From contig NVVB01000042.1 of assembly GCA_002402085.1 (NCBI GenBank), positions 1-15,521 on the forward strand: DNA of 15,521 nt, in the 5' to 3' direction. Source of the DNA: Gammaproteobacteria bacterium (GTDB lineage Bacteria > Pseudomonadota > Gammaproteobacteria > Pseudomonadales > UBA3067). Under the pieces are notes generated by a model. That model worked only from the letters and a program-made list of their open reading frames with translations, was not told where the DNA came from and searched no databases. Positions 1-7,697 of this stretch are shown here, one piece after another; position 1 is the stretch's first letter; each line of letters begins with the position of its first letter. Both the position numbers and the translations under genes were made by a program.

Positions 1-144
1 GCCCGCTGCCCGCATGCGATGAAGTTATGTCAGCAGCAACCGCCGCCTGCTTTTGCCCATAACACAGGCACCACGGCGCGCTGTTGGTTACAGCACCCCG
101 ATGCGCCGCGAGTGAGTGAGGACATTATTCAAGGGGCGTCGTGA
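1..144 (+). CDS. C-terminal end of an oligopeptide/dipeptide ABC transporter ATP-binding protein (5' end outside window)
   Basis: Only the last 47 codons are present, open from base 1 to TGA at 142-144. The fragment begins ARCPHAMKLC and later has a second cysteine pattern (ARCWLQHP). This is the cysteine-containing tail (oligo_HPY type, RCP...C...C..) found at the C-terminus of DppD/OppD and DppF/OppF ATPases. The next gene is a complete member of the same family, so this is most likely the DppD/OppD-like partner. The two ATPases normally form a heterodimer on the cytoplasmic face of a peptide-importing permease. The substrate cannot be told from the tail alone. The nucleotide-binding motifs lie outside the window, so the family call rests on the tail and the neighbour. 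Confidence 0.8.
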   Translation, partial: ARCPHAMKLCQQQPPPAFAHNTGTTARCWLQHPDAPRVSEDIIQGAS

Positions 145-221
145 TGCTGGGCCAAAAGATTAAATGCTTCAATCACGCGTCCCTTATTGCCTACTAGAGA
201 GAATTCGAGTTTTTATATCAC

Positions 222-1169
222 ATGATTAAAGTAGCGTCGTTAAAGAAACACTTTGCCATTAACCGCAAGCAAACCGTTCATGCCTTGGATGGCGTGAGCT
301 TTGAGATACAAGACAATGAAGTCTTGGGTTTGGTGGGGGAGAGTGGCTCGGGCAAGTCGACCTTGGGCAAGGTGTTAATCGGTTTGCACGATAAAACCGA
401 AGGCCAAGTGTTTTATAAAGACCAAGCCTTGCCTCAGCAATACCAACAGCACGACTTTAAAAAATACGCCTCCGAAATGCAGATGATCTTCCAAGATCCC
501 TATTCCTCGCTGAACCCGCGCATGACGGTGCAGGAGATCATTGCCGAAGGGCTTAAATTAAAAGGCGGCTTTAGTGCCCAAGAGATTCATGAAAAATCCA
601 TTTATTGGCTAGAAAAAGTCGGCCTTAATGCCTCTCATTTAGCGCGTTATCCCCACGAATTCTCCGGGGGGCAACGGCAACGCATAGGCATCGCGCGGGC
701 GTTGATTATTGAGCCTAAGTTTATTGTCTGTGATGAACCGATCTCTGCCTTGGATGTGTCAGTGCAAGCGCAAGTGGTGAATTTACTGGCTGAGCTGAAA
801 GAAGAAATGGGCTTGACCTTGTTGTTTATCGCCCATGATTTATCCATGGTACGCTATGTGTCGGACCGCATGGCCGTGATGTACTTGGGCGTGATTGTTG
901 AGATCGGCGAGGTCAATGACGTGTTCTTCCGGCCTAAGCATCCTTATACCAAGTTTTTAATCGCGGCCAATCCTGAGCCCGATCCTAAAAAAGAACGTGC
1001 CAAGGATAAATTTACCATTCAAGGTGAAATCCCGTCGCCGATTAACCTGCCGAAGGGCTGCCGGTTTGCAGGGCGTTGTCCTGATAAAATGCCACGGTGT
1101 GAGCAGGAAGAGCCGGTGCTCCAGTCGGTGGATGGGGGTGAGGCTAAGGTGGCTTGCTTTTTGTTTTAG
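222..1169 (+). CDS. Oligopeptide/dipeptide ABC transporter ATP-binding protein (DppF/OppF type)
   Basis: 315-residue cytoplasmic ATPase powering peptide (or related solute) import. All ABC motifs are visible: Walker A GESGSGKST at 39-47, Q-loop Q91 (IFQDPYSSLNP), signature FSGGQRQR at 147-154, Walker B FIVCDEP at 167-173, D-loop SALD at 175-178 and H-loop H205. The C-terminal extension carries the oligo_HPY cysteine pattern (C280, C286, C293, C312) typical of DppD/DppF/OppD/OppF. Length fits the family. The start at ATG 222 gives the usual N-terminus (MIKVASLKKHF). Its Shine-Dalgarno site is weak, only a GAG 12 bases upstream, so translation may depend on coupling to the upstream ATPase gene, which ends 77 bases earlier. 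The permease genes must lie upstream of the window. Dipeptide, oligopeptide and microcin-type importers cannot be told apart from this gene. Confidence 0.93.
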   Translation: MIKVASLKKHFAINRKQTVHALDGVSFEIQDNEVLGLVGESGSGKSTLGKVLIGLHDKTEGQVFYKDQALPQQYQQHDFKKYASEMQMIFQDPYSSLNPRMTVQEIIAEGLKLKGGFSAQEIHEKSIYWLEKVGLNASHLARYPHEFSGGQRQRIGIARALIIEPKFIVCDEPISALDVSVQAQVVNLLAELKEEMGLTLLFIAHDLSMVRYVSDRMAVMYLGVIVEIGEVNDVFFRPKHPYTKFLIAANPEPDPKKERAKDKFTIQGEIPSPINLPKGCRFAGRCPDKMPRCEQEEPVLQSVDGGEAKVACFLF

Positions 1170-1289
1170 GCACGGTTTGTTTTAGACACGGTTTGATTTG
1201 GACGGCTGTTTTTCTTATGGCTGGGTTTTAATTTATAAATGGGGCTTGATTTATAAATGGAGTTTGATTGGTAGACGGGTTTTAATTTA
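1164..1289. repeat. Cluster of short imperfect tandem repeats
   Basis: Three repeat families are visible. TTTTAGGCACGGTTTG (1164-1179) is followed at once by TTTTAGACACGGTTTG (1180-1195), one difference; the first copy contains the stop codon of the ABC gene. ATTTATAAATGGGGCTTG (1231-1248) is followed by ATTTATAAATGGAGTTTG (1249-1266), two differences. GGGTTTTAATTTA occurs at 1223-1235 and 1277-1289. This looks like replication slippage in relaxed non-coding sequence rather than a named element. Confidence 0.7.
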
Positions 1290-1596
1290 AGCGTGAATTA
1301 AAGCGATAGTTATTTGTTGCTATGGTTTATTTGTTTCTAATTTTATTATTCGCTAGACTCGCCGTTTTAAAGCACGCCGCTTGATTGTCCTGCGCCGTGG
1401 AGCGTTAATGATAATCAGCTACACTGGTATTGATACTGCTACTGAGTTCCGGTAATCGCTTATTAAATCCTGTTTACTATGTGTTTACTATGCGTTATTT
1501 ACCGATACGATTTACGTATTCAGCCGAACTAATTGCGACGTAGAAATAAATACTGCACATCCCCTTAAATTAACTTCCTCCTTGGAGAATCGTATT
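1170..1596. other. Non-coding spacer with degenerate short tandem repeats
   Basis: About 430 bases without a credible gene. The first 120 bases are a patchwork of short, nearly perfect direct repeats, listed separately. The last 130 bases lead into the PA2779-family gene and hold a perfect 11-base tandem repeat. I see no strong intrinsic terminator after the ABC gene and no convincing -35/-10 pair. Confidence 0.6.
1471..1492. repeat. Perfect 11-bp tandem repeat upstream of the PA2779-family gene
   Basis: TGTTTACTATG occurs twice back to back (1471-1481 and 1482-1492), 105-126 bases before the ATG of the next gene. An 11-base period is about one helical turn, so a protein could meet both copies on the same DNA face. 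An activator site is possible but unproven; slippage is the alternative. Confidence 0.6.
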
Positions 1597-1995
1597 ATGA
1601 ACAGCGCCTCGTTCACGCGTAAATTAATTCAAACCCTGATCACTGTCATGTTGCTGACTGGTTCTTTGGGCAACATCGCTCAAGCCGGTATGGTGTCCAC
1701 TCAAGCGATGATTGTGACTCAAGGCGAGTCTTACACGAAGTCAGATCTGCAAACCGCCTTAGCGTCTGAAGAACTAAAAGGTCAATTGCAATCAATGGGG
1801 GTGGATCTTGATCAACTTAATGACCGTATTGCTAGCCTAACCCCAGATGAAATTCAGCAACTCAATGCTGAGCTAGAGAAGCAGCCTGCGGGCGGTATTG
1901 TAGGCGCATTAGTGACAGTATTTGTGGTCTTAGTAGTGACTGACTTATTGTGTGCGACTGATATCTTTAGCTTTGTAAATTGCATTAATAAGTAG
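1597..1995 (+). CDS. PA2779-family small exported protein with C-terminal membrane segment
   Basis: 132 residues. The N-terminus is a Sec-type signal peptide: a short basic stretch (R8, K9), a hydrophobic core around 10-26 and a likely AQA cleavage site at 28-30. A helical, glutamine-rich middle (about 45-96) leads to a Gly-Gly at 99-100, immediately followed by a hydrophobic segment at 101-118 and a short tail with two cysteines (C119, C129). This layout and the adjacent C39-like peptidase gene match the conserved pair known as PA2779 and PA2778 in Pseudomonas. The function of the family is not established. ATG 1597 is chosen because GGAG at 1584-1587 sits 9 bases upstream; an in-frame TTG at 1582 would overlap that site. 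The peptidase gene begins 4 bases after this stop, so the two are surely co-transcribed. Confidence 0.85.
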   Translation: MNSASFTRKLIQTLITVMLLTGSLGNIAQAGMVSTQAMIVTQGESYTKSDLQTALASEELKGQLQSMGVDLDQLNDRIASLTPDEIQQLNAELEKQPAGGIVGALVTVFVVLVVTDLLCATDIFSFVNCINK

Positions 1996-1999
1996 TGAA

Positions 2000-3112
2000 A
2001 TGCCCGTAAGCCCTTCAAGATACAGCGACGCAAGACCCAGGCACGCAAGACACAGATCTGCGCGAGGTTTTTTAATCGTAGCGCTTGCGTGCTTACTGAT
2101 AACGGGGTGCGCAAGTGGTCTTACAGGGTATTCGGATGACCCTACCTCTTGGACCGTTGCTGCGGGCGATGAGGTTCGGCTTGCGCCATCTTTTACGATT
2201 GAAAACCTACCTTACTTCCCTCAAGAAGACGATCAGTGCGGTCCCGCGTCCTTGGCTACTATGCTGGGTGCGCGTGGGATTGAGGTAAGCACGCAAGCAC
2301 TGCGCAATAAAGTCTATATTCCCGCTAAAGAAGGCGCGTTGACCACTGAAATGGTGGCGCGAGCAAGGCGCTATGGATTACTGGTTTATCCTTTGGCCCC
2401 TAAAGTAGTGGATGTGACTCGGGAGATCGGTGCGGGTAATCCTGTTTTGGTGTTGCAAAACCTAGGGCTTGATTGGTTTCCGCTTTGGCATTTCAGTGTT
2501 GTGATTGGTTATGACCTTAATCGACAAACCCTCACGCTGCGCTCCGGTAAGCAGCGAGCGTATGAAGTGGACTTGGCGTTATTTCAAAAGACTTGGCAGC
2601 GCGGTGGTAGTTGGGCGGTGGTGATGCTTCCGCCTGATACATTACCGGCGACTGCACAAATTGCGAATTTGATTCAGTCGGCGAATGAGCTGGAGCAAGT
2701 CGGGCAGTTAGCCCCAGCGTTAGATACCTATGAGGCGATGATAAGCCGTTGGCCTGAAAGTCCGATGGCATACTTTGGTGCCGGCAATGCCGCTTACGCA
2801 CTCGGGCAATATAAATTGGCCAGTGATCAATTTAAACACCATCTCCAACGAAGCCCTTCCTCGTCGGCGGGTTGGAATAACCTGGCCTACAGTTTGACGG
2901 CGCTGCAATGCCCGCACGCTGCAACGGTTGCGATCAGTTGTGCGTTGAAATACTCCCCAGACAATACTGAAGTGCAAGCGAGCTTTGCTGAGATCTCATC
3001 GATTCAACGCACGAATAATGCCAGCGAGACCTGCACCACTTTAAGCGCGTCTATGATGCAGGGCCATGCGTTGGTGCAAACTGAACAGACAGGCAAGGCT
3101 GCTTGTCTGTAG
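2000..3112 (+). CDS. PA2778-family C39-like cysteine peptidase, lipoprotein with TPR region
   Basis: 370 residues. A long basic N-terminus (about 22 residues, arginine-rich) precedes a hydrophobic core and the lipobox LITGC with C37, so the protein is expected to be a lipid-anchored envelope protein. The peptidase domain covers about 65-210. Q74 in YFPQEDDQCGPAS is the likely oxyanion glutamine, C80 the nucleophile, and H164 in LWHFSVVIGYD the general base. The third residue is less certain: D172 lies just after the histidine, while the usual later DP position reads LRSG. TPR-like helices follow from about 220 to 335. C39 peptidases cleave after double glycines, and the gene 4 bases upstream encodes a protein with a GG motif, which suggests an enzyme-substrate pair (inference). 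No strong Shine-Dalgarno precedes ATG 2000; translational coupling is likely. Confidence 0.88.
   Translation: MPVSPSRYSDARPRHARHRSARGFLIVALACLLITGCASGLTGYSDDPTSWTVAAGDEVRLAPSFTIENLPYFPQEDDQCGPASLATMLGARGIEVSTQALRNKVYIPAKEGALTTEMVARARRYGLLVYPLAPKVVDVTREIGAGNPVLVLQNLGLDWFPLWHFSVVIGYDLNRQTLTLRSGKQRAYEVDLALFQKTWQRGGSWAVVMLPPDTLPATAQIANLIQSANELEQVGQLAPALDTYEAMISRWPESPMAYFGAGNAAYALGQYKLASDQFKHHLQRSPSSSAGWNNLAYSLTALQCPHAATVAISCALKYSPDNTEVQASFAEISSIQRTNNASETCTTLSASMMQGHALVQTEQTGKAACL
3089..3110 (+). terminator. Possible hairpin terminator overlapping the end of the peptidase gene
   Basis: ACAGGCAAG (3089-3097) pairs with CTTGTCTGT (3102-3110) over 9 positions with one G-U pair and a 4-base loop. The following sequence AGGGTTTGATTTT is only weakly T-rich. 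It lies between convergent genes, where termination would be expected, but the tract is poor. Confidence 0.4.
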
Positions 3113-3127
3113 GGTTTGATTTTCTAT

Positions 3128-4144
3128 CTAGGCGGATTTTTGCTCTGTGGCGGTAAAGTCAAAGGGAGTCTTTGTTAAAGACTCGGATAAGTCCCAGAGT
3201 TTGCTGGCCACCTCTAAATCATGAGCACGTTGGATGGCGCTTACTTTTTCGGGCCGGCCTCTGAGTTCCAGTATCCCTTTCGGACCGTAATAATCGCCCC
3301 CGCAGACTTCTGCGCCTGTCGCGGCTAAGGTGCTCGGTAATGCGCCGGCTGTTGCAGGTTGTGCGGTTAATCGCGTGCCGACTCGACTTAACCAAACACC
3401 CATGCTGGAATTTTGCATGGCGGGAGCGTGTAAGGCGAGCTGGGTGGCGGCGTAGCCTGGGTGTGCGGCAACAGAGAGTGCATCGATGTTATGGCGTTCA
3501 AAGCGGCGCTGTAACTCGTAGGTGAAGAGTAAGTTGGCCAATTTGCTTTGGCTATAAGCGAGCCATTTGGAATATCGCTTGTGCCAATTTAAATCGTCAA
3601 GCCGGATATGCCCGATGGTATGAAAGCCACTGCTGACATTCATAACTCTGGCGTTGGGGGTTGCAATAATAAGCGGCAATAAATGACTGGTGAGTGCAAA
3701 ATGTCCCAGATGGTTGGTGCCTATTTGCATTTCAAAACCTTCGGCCGTGCGACATAAAGGCAGTGCCATGACGCCGGCGTTGTTACATAAAATATCCAAG
3801 GCCGTGTGTTTTTGCTTAAAGCTTTCTGCAAAACGTTTAATTGAGCTAAGGCTGGCTAAATCCAATTCCTCAATGTGAATTTCACCGCGATCTTTCGCAG
3901 CAATTGTATTGGCGAGTGTGTCGGAGCCATGCCGGGTGAGTTGTTCTGAGAGTGCTTCGGCAATTTTGTTTTTTGCTTGCTCGGCTTTGTCCGTATCGCG
4001 ACAGGCCATGATGACCGACGCCCCCCATGACACGAGATTTTTAGTGGTTTCATAGCCCAGGCCACTGTTTGCTCCGGTGACGATGACGGTTTTGCCGGTT
4101 AAGTTGACTGCGTTATTGGCAAGCCATTGTTGGTTCTTATCCAT
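3128..4144 (-). CDS. Short-chain dehydrogenase/reductase (retinol dehydrogenase/WWOX-like)
   Basis: 338-residue NAD(P)-dependent oxidoreductase with a Rossmann fold. The cofactor glycine motif TGANSGLG is at 23-30, NNAG at 121-124, the structural asparagine in NHLGH at N144, the catalytic serine at 171/172 and the YxxxK pair at Y197 and K201. R49 after the second strand (ACRD) suggests a preference for NADP. The protein is longer than a classical 250-residue SDR because of an insertion at about 62-90 and a C-terminal extension, as in retinol-dehydrogenase/WWOX-type relatives. The substrate is unknown. On the minus strand, AAGGA sits about 7 bases before the ATG. It starts 29 bases after the acyl-CoA synthetase stop, so the two form an operon, which suggests lipid, sterol or aliphatic alcohol/ketone metabolism (inference). 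Confidence 0.9.
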   Translation of the reverse strand: MDKNQQWLANNAVNLTGKTVIVTGANSGLGYETTKNLVSWGASVIMACRDTDKAEQAKNKIAEALSEQLTRHGSDTLANTIAAKDRGEIHIEELDLASLSSIKRFAESFKQKHTALDILCNNAGVMALPLCRTAEGFEMQIGTNHLGHFALTSHLLPLIIATPNARVMNVSSGFHTIGHIRLDDLNWHKRYSKWLAYSQSKLANLLFTYELQRRFERHNIDALSVAAHPGYAATQLALHAPAMQNSSMGVWLSRVGTRLTAQPATAGALPSTLAATGAEVCGGDYYGPKGILELRGRPEKVSAIQRAHDLEVASKLWDLSESLTKTPFDFTATEQKSA

Positions 4145-4173
4145 GATCTGTCCTTACGTATTGATAAAGTCGT

Positions 4174-5865
4174 CTAGCTTTCTTCGGTCGCAGGTTCTGG
4201 TGAGGCTGTGTTTTCTGAGCGAGTGCTTGATGTATCGGGCTCTGGCGGAAAGGCGTCGAGTGCGATTTGTTTTGCCCATTTATAATTGGCTTTACCGTTG
4301 GGCGCACGTTTAACCTGTGGGACGATGACGACATGTTTGGGTAATTTATACCCGGCAACGTGTTTGCGGGCTTCGAGTATGAGTTCTTTTTGGATTAAGG
4401 TTTGCCCCTCTAGAGGTGAGGCCACGGCAATGACTTTTTGTCCAAAGCGTTCATCCGGGACGCCGACCACCAAGCAGTCGTAAACGTTGGGGTGACGTTT
4501 AACGGCTTCCTCGACTTCTTCAGGAAATATTTTTTCGCCGCCGCTATTAATACACGCTGATCCTCGGCCTAATAATTTAATGCTGCCGTCTGCTTCTACC
4601 GTAGCGAAATCGCCTGGGAAACTATAACGCACGCCGTCGATGGTGCGGAATGTTTTAGCTGATTTCTCAGGGTCTTTATAATACCCCAAGGGCACCATTC
4701 CGCCTGCGGCAATGATGCCTATTTCGCCAGACCCGGGGGTTACTTCTTGGTCTTGCTCATTGAATACTTTGGCGTGTTGGCTCTTTTCAAATTTGGCAGT
4801 TTTGCTGATTGATTTACGACTGGTAAAGGAGCGGCCCATGGAGCCTTCGGTGGAGCCCATGGCATCCACGAGCATCATGTCATGGTGTTTGAGCATGCGT
4901 TGTTTGATTTCGGTCGTCCACATCACCCCGGAAGAGATCACCATGCTGAGGGAGGAGATATCGTGGGGCTCACCGGCGGCGAGTGCTTCATCGAGGGCTT
5001 TGGTGATGGGCTTGGCGAAGGCGTCACCGACAATGATTAAGTCGGTGACTTTATGTCGGGTGACTTCTTTCAATAAGCCGTGTGCGTCAAAATGGATGTT
5101 CGGTAAAGTGACGGCACAACCGCCGGCCATTAGCGGGCAAAATCCGCCTAACCAAATGCCTGTTCCGTGCATTAAAGGGCACGCGGCGAGATTAACCGGA
5201 AGCGCCTCTTTGGCCTCTAGGGCGAGAATGGCTTGTTTTAATTCTTCTTTGGAACGTGGTTTTTTGAGACCGCGAAAGTCATAACTAAGACTCATGCCTT
5301 TGGTGTGATCTCCGTGGCGATACATGACGCCTTTGGGCATGCCGGTGGTGCCGCCGGTATAGAGCATATACACGTCGTCTTCTGAGTATTCAATGCGCGG
5401 CAGGGGTTGGGCGCCGGCAAGGAATGCTTCAAACTCCACTGCGCCATTAATTAACGGTGCTTCGGTGTCATCTTGTACTTGGATTAATAGCTTTAGCTTG
5501 GGCAGTTTGTCTTTCACCGAGTTAATACGTTCGGCTAACCGACCATGGAATATCACGGCTTCACAATCGCTATTATCCAGCAGATAGATGAGTTCTTCTT
5601 CTAGATAACGGTAATTGACATTGATCGGGGACGCCCGCATTTTAAAGGCCGCGAAATGGGTTTCGATGTATTCATTGCAATTATAAAGATAGTGACCAAT
5701 TTTAGAATCGGCCTTAAGTCCGGCGGTCACGAAGGCATTGGCGAGTCGGCTGGCGCGGTGCTCAAACTCGCGCCAAGTCCGTGTCGTGTCACCATGAATG
5801 ATGGCGGGTCGATCGGGCACGATTTCTGAAACGGTTTCCCAAACTGATGCGTAGCTATTGATCAT
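4174..5865 (-). CDS. Acyl-CoA synthetase (AMP-binding, FadD-like)
   Basis: 563 residues, ANL superfamily. It would activate a carboxylic acid with ATP to an acyl-adenylate and then transfer it to CoA in the cytoplasm. Visible motifs are the phosphate-binding loop YTGGTTGMPKG at 169-179, GSTE at 337-340, PGDF with D419 contacting the ribose, the hinge GRGSACINSGGEK at 433-445 and the catalytic C-terminal lysine K524 in PNGK. The sequence resembles fatty-acid or steroid-side-chain CoA ligases rather than acetyl-CoA synthetase; chain length cannot be read from it. A Pro/Ser/Thr/Glu-rich tail (about 540-563) extends past the usual end and looks disordered. ATG 5865 has AAGGAG about 11 bases upstream on its strand. 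It is first in an operon with the dehydrogenase downstream. Confidence 0.92.
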   Translation of the reverse strand: MINSYASVWETVSEIVPDRPAIIHGDTTRTWREFEHRASRLANAFVTAGLKADSKIGHYLYNCNEYIETHFAAFKMRASPINVNYRYLEEELIYLLDNSDCEAVIFHGRLAERINSVKDKLPKLKLLIQVQDDTEAPLINGAVEFEAFLAGAQPLPRIEYSEDDVYMLYTGGTTGMPKGVMYRHGDHTKGMSLSYDFRGLKKPRSKEELKQAILALEAKEALPVNLAACPLMHGTGIWLGGFCPLMAGGCAVTLPNIHFDAHGLLKEVTRHKVTDLIIVGDAFAKPITKALDEALAAGEPHDISSLSMVISSGVMWTTEIKQRMLKHHDMMLVDAMGSTEGSMGRSFTSRKSISKTAKFEKSQHAKVFNEQDQEVTPGSGEIGIIAAGGMVPLGYYKDPEKSAKTFRTIDGVRYSFPGDFATVEADGSIKLLGRGSACINSGGEKIFPEEVEEAVKRHPNVYDCLVVGVPDERFGQKVIAVASPLEGQTLIQKELILEARKHVAGYKLPKHVVIVPQVKRAPNGKANYKWAKQIALDAFPPEPDTSSTRSENTASPEPATEES

Positions 5866-5930
5866 CTTTAAAACCTCTCCTTGTAACGGTTTCCCTGACA
5901 GCGAGTTTTTAGTTTTATTTTGATACCCGG

Positions 5931-5958
5931 ATTACACACTCTATTAAAGTGACATCAA
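5931..5958 (-). promoter_or_regulatory. Candidate sigma-70 promoter for the acyl-CoA synthetase operon
   Basis: On the minus strand, TTGATG (5958-5953) and TGTAAT (5936-5931) are separated by 16 bases. Both are close to the -35 and -10 consensus. Transcription would start near 5924, giving a leader of about 58 bases with the Shine-Dalgarno close to the ATG. No obvious operator dyad is seen nearby. Confidence 0.45.
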
Positions 5959-5988
5959 TCTAATTTAAAATTTAATTTGAGTTCTATT

Positions 5989-6023
5989 TTGAAATCTAAA
6001 TTGAAATCTAAATCTAAATCTAA
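5989..6023. repeat. Degenerate AAATCT repeat tract
   Basis: GAAATCTAAATT is followed by GAAATCTAAATCTAAATC and TAATTTG, built on a six-base TCTAAA unit. This is simple AT-rich repeat sequence, probably from slippage. It lies 30-60 bases upstream of the minus-strand promoter and could act as an UP-like AT tract, but that is speculative. Confidence 0.5.
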
Positions 6024-6572
6024 TTTGATCGTGCAATGGGGCTGAGTAATGGCGCTACGTAAACGAAACACGGGTGTTGATTAACGATGATTTTTATTTT
6101 TGGCTTGCGAGGTAATATTGAGCGCAGGTAGAGCACGCGATTGTCGTTCGCCATGGGATTCAAAAGACGTCCTTTGTCCTAGTATCACCGCAAGCCTTAC
6201 TGCATTGATTAGGCTTAAGGCAATGTACGACCTTTTGAAACTCAAATCAAAGTATTCTCGATTTTTTGGGGGGGACCGATCTTAGGCGCAAGGACTTGTG
6301 GCTTGGACGCATAGCATTGCCGCGGCGTGTGTGAGGTGGTCCATAATCTATCTTAGGGGTAATCCTAATGCAGTGGGTTTCATAGGCTTAGCGCTGGGTT
6401 TTGATGCGCACAGAGGCCCTTGTGGAGCTATACGAGAGGCGTATGTTTTGCTGTTGTGTGTTATCTATCTGATTGATTTTTAGTCATTTAGTGATGTTTG
6501 TGGGCTCGGGCGCAGGAGGCCAAGGGGGCCCTTAGGACACAAAATTAATTATCCTGTACCGCGCTTAGCGTA

Positions 6573-6578
6573 TATAAT
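6573..6578 (+). promoter_or_regulatory. Candidate -10 box for trhO
   Basis: A perfect TATAAT lies 58 bases upstream of the trhO ATG. The position 17 bases further upstream (TATCCT) is a poor -35, so either spacing differs or an activator is needed. Confidence 0.4.
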
Positions 6579-6597
6579 CGCGCGCTCATTAATTGTA

Positions 6598-6614
6598 CTG
6601 GATTTACGATCCAG
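6598..6614 (+). promoter_or_regulatory. Small hairpin in the trhO leader
   Basis: CTGGAT and ATCCAG form a perfect 6-base stem around a 5-base loop, ending 22 bases before the start codon. It leaves the AGGAAAA Shine-Dalgarno free, so it probably does not block translation; it may stabilise the 5' end. Confidence 0.35.
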
Positions 6615-6635
6615 CAAGCACAATAGGAAAATCGA

Positions 6636-7622
6636 ATGTCAGCTGTTGTTGTATCCGCCTTATACCGGTTTGTAGCCCTCGAAAATTTCAGTGACTTACG
6701 TGAGCCTCTACTTGAGGTCATGTTAGAGAATCAAGTGACGGGCACCTTACTGCTGGCGAAAGAAGGCATTAATGGCACCATCGCTGGGACTGAGCAAGGG
6801 GTTAATGCCGTATTAGCCTGGCTTAAAAGCGACCCCCGTTTAGCCTCTCTTTCTCACAAAGAGTCCTACTGCGACGTAATGCCTTTTTACCGCACGAAAG
6901 TGAAGCTTAAAAAAGAAATCGTGACGATGGGGGTGGAGGACATTGATCCTCGCGAAGTGGTTGGCACCTACGTGAAGCCGAAAGATTGGAATAACCTTAT
7001 TTCCGACCCCGAAGTATTAGTGGTGGATACCCGTAATCACTATGAAGTGAAAATCGGCACCTTTAAAGACGCACTGAATCCTGAAACGGAAACATTTCGT
7101 GAGTTCCCCCAGTATGTTTCCGAGAACCTTGACCCTACGAAACACAAGAAAGTTGCTATGTATTGCACGGGGGGGATTCGTTGTGAAAAATCCACGGCCT
7201 ACCTTAAGCAACAAGGCTTTGATGAAGTGTATCATTTGGAAGGCGGTATTCTTAAATACCTAGAAGAAGTGCCTGAGCAAGAGTCTTTGTGGGAAGGGGA
7301 GTGTTTTGTCTTTGATAACCGTGTTGCTGTGGACCACAGTTTAGAGAAAGGCCAGTACGATCAATGCCACGCTTGCCGGATGCCTATTACCGAGCAAGAG
7401 AAAACCAGTGAGCATTATGTGCAAGGGGTAAGCTGTGGCTATTGTGTTGACCAATACAGTGACGAGCAACGCAAACGCTTTGCTGATCGTGAAAAACAAA
7501 TGCAGTTGGCTAACCAGCGCGGCGAACAGCACTTGGGGGGTAACGCCAGTCAAGGCAACAGTCAGCGCCGCGAAGAAAAGGTCCGCCTTAAAGCGCAGCA
7601 ACGCCAAAGTAAATCGTCATAA
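6636..7622 (+). CDS. trhO: tRNA uridine(34) hydroxylase (rhodanese-domain, YceA family)
   Basis: 328 residues. TrhO hydroxylates U34 in the anticodon of certain tRNAs to 5-hydroxyuridine in an oxygen-dependent reaction; ho5U is the precursor of the cmo5U-type wobble modifications. Family features are clear: the N-terminal domain starting at ALYRFVAL with [11 protein letters not shown] at 41-51, a linker with [15 protein letters not shown], then the rhodanese domain (about 125-215) with VVDTRNHYE at 129-137 and the active loop [10 protein letters not shown] with C177 and C183. A cysteine-rich C-terminal part follows (C244, C247, C267, C270), then a basic glutamine-rich tail. Length is normal for the longer members. 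ATG 6636 has AGGAAAA upstream. A second tRNA-modification gene lies 75 bases downstream, and the two may be co-transcribed. Confidence 0.95.
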   Translation: MSAVVVSALYRFVALENFSDLREPLLEVMLENQVTGTLLLAKEGINGTIAGTEQGVNAVLAWLKSDPRLASLSHKESYCDVMPFYRTKVKLKKEIVTMGVEDIDPREVVGTYVKPKDWNNLISDPEVLVVDTRNHYEVKIGTFKDALNPETETFREFPQYVSENLDPTKHKKVAMYCTGGIRCEKSTAYLKQQGFDEVYHLEGGILKYLEEVPEQESLWEGECFVFDNRVAVDHSLEKGQYDQCHACRMPITEQEKTSEHYVQGVSCGYCVDQYSDEQRKRFADREKQMQLANQRGEQHLGGNASQGNSQRREEKVRLKAQQRQSKSS

Positions 7623-7697
7623 ACGTTCTAAAGCGGACTTGGTTTATTTTTAAGCGTTAGTGAAACGTTAATGGCTAGCGGACAATATTAACCTGCG

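Larger units (their letters stand above)
5866..6635. other. Long non-coding region between divergent operons
   Basis: About 770 bases. It holds the minus-strand promoter, an AT-rich stretch at 5955-6027 made of degenerate AAATCT/TCTAAA/TTTAATTT repeats, and short open frames around 6100-6285 and 6298-6483 that have no Shine-Dalgarno and no recognisable product. The end holds a -10 box and a small hairpin ahead of trhO. No tRNA-like or other RNA fold was recognised. Confidence 0.5.

Noticed and set aside
1582..1596. TTG 1582 as the start of the PA2779-family protein
   Set aside because: It overlaps the GGAG site that serves ATG 1597, and would place five polar residues ahead of a normal signal peptide.
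4712..5284. 190-codon frame on the plus strand inside the acyl-CoA synthetase gene
   Set aside because: It is antisense to conserved catalytic motifs of the synthetase and has no features of its own.
6100..6483. Two short plus-strand frames (61 codons each) upstream of trhO
   Set aside because: No Shine-Dalgarno, no recognisable domain, and composition like the surrounding non-coding sequence.
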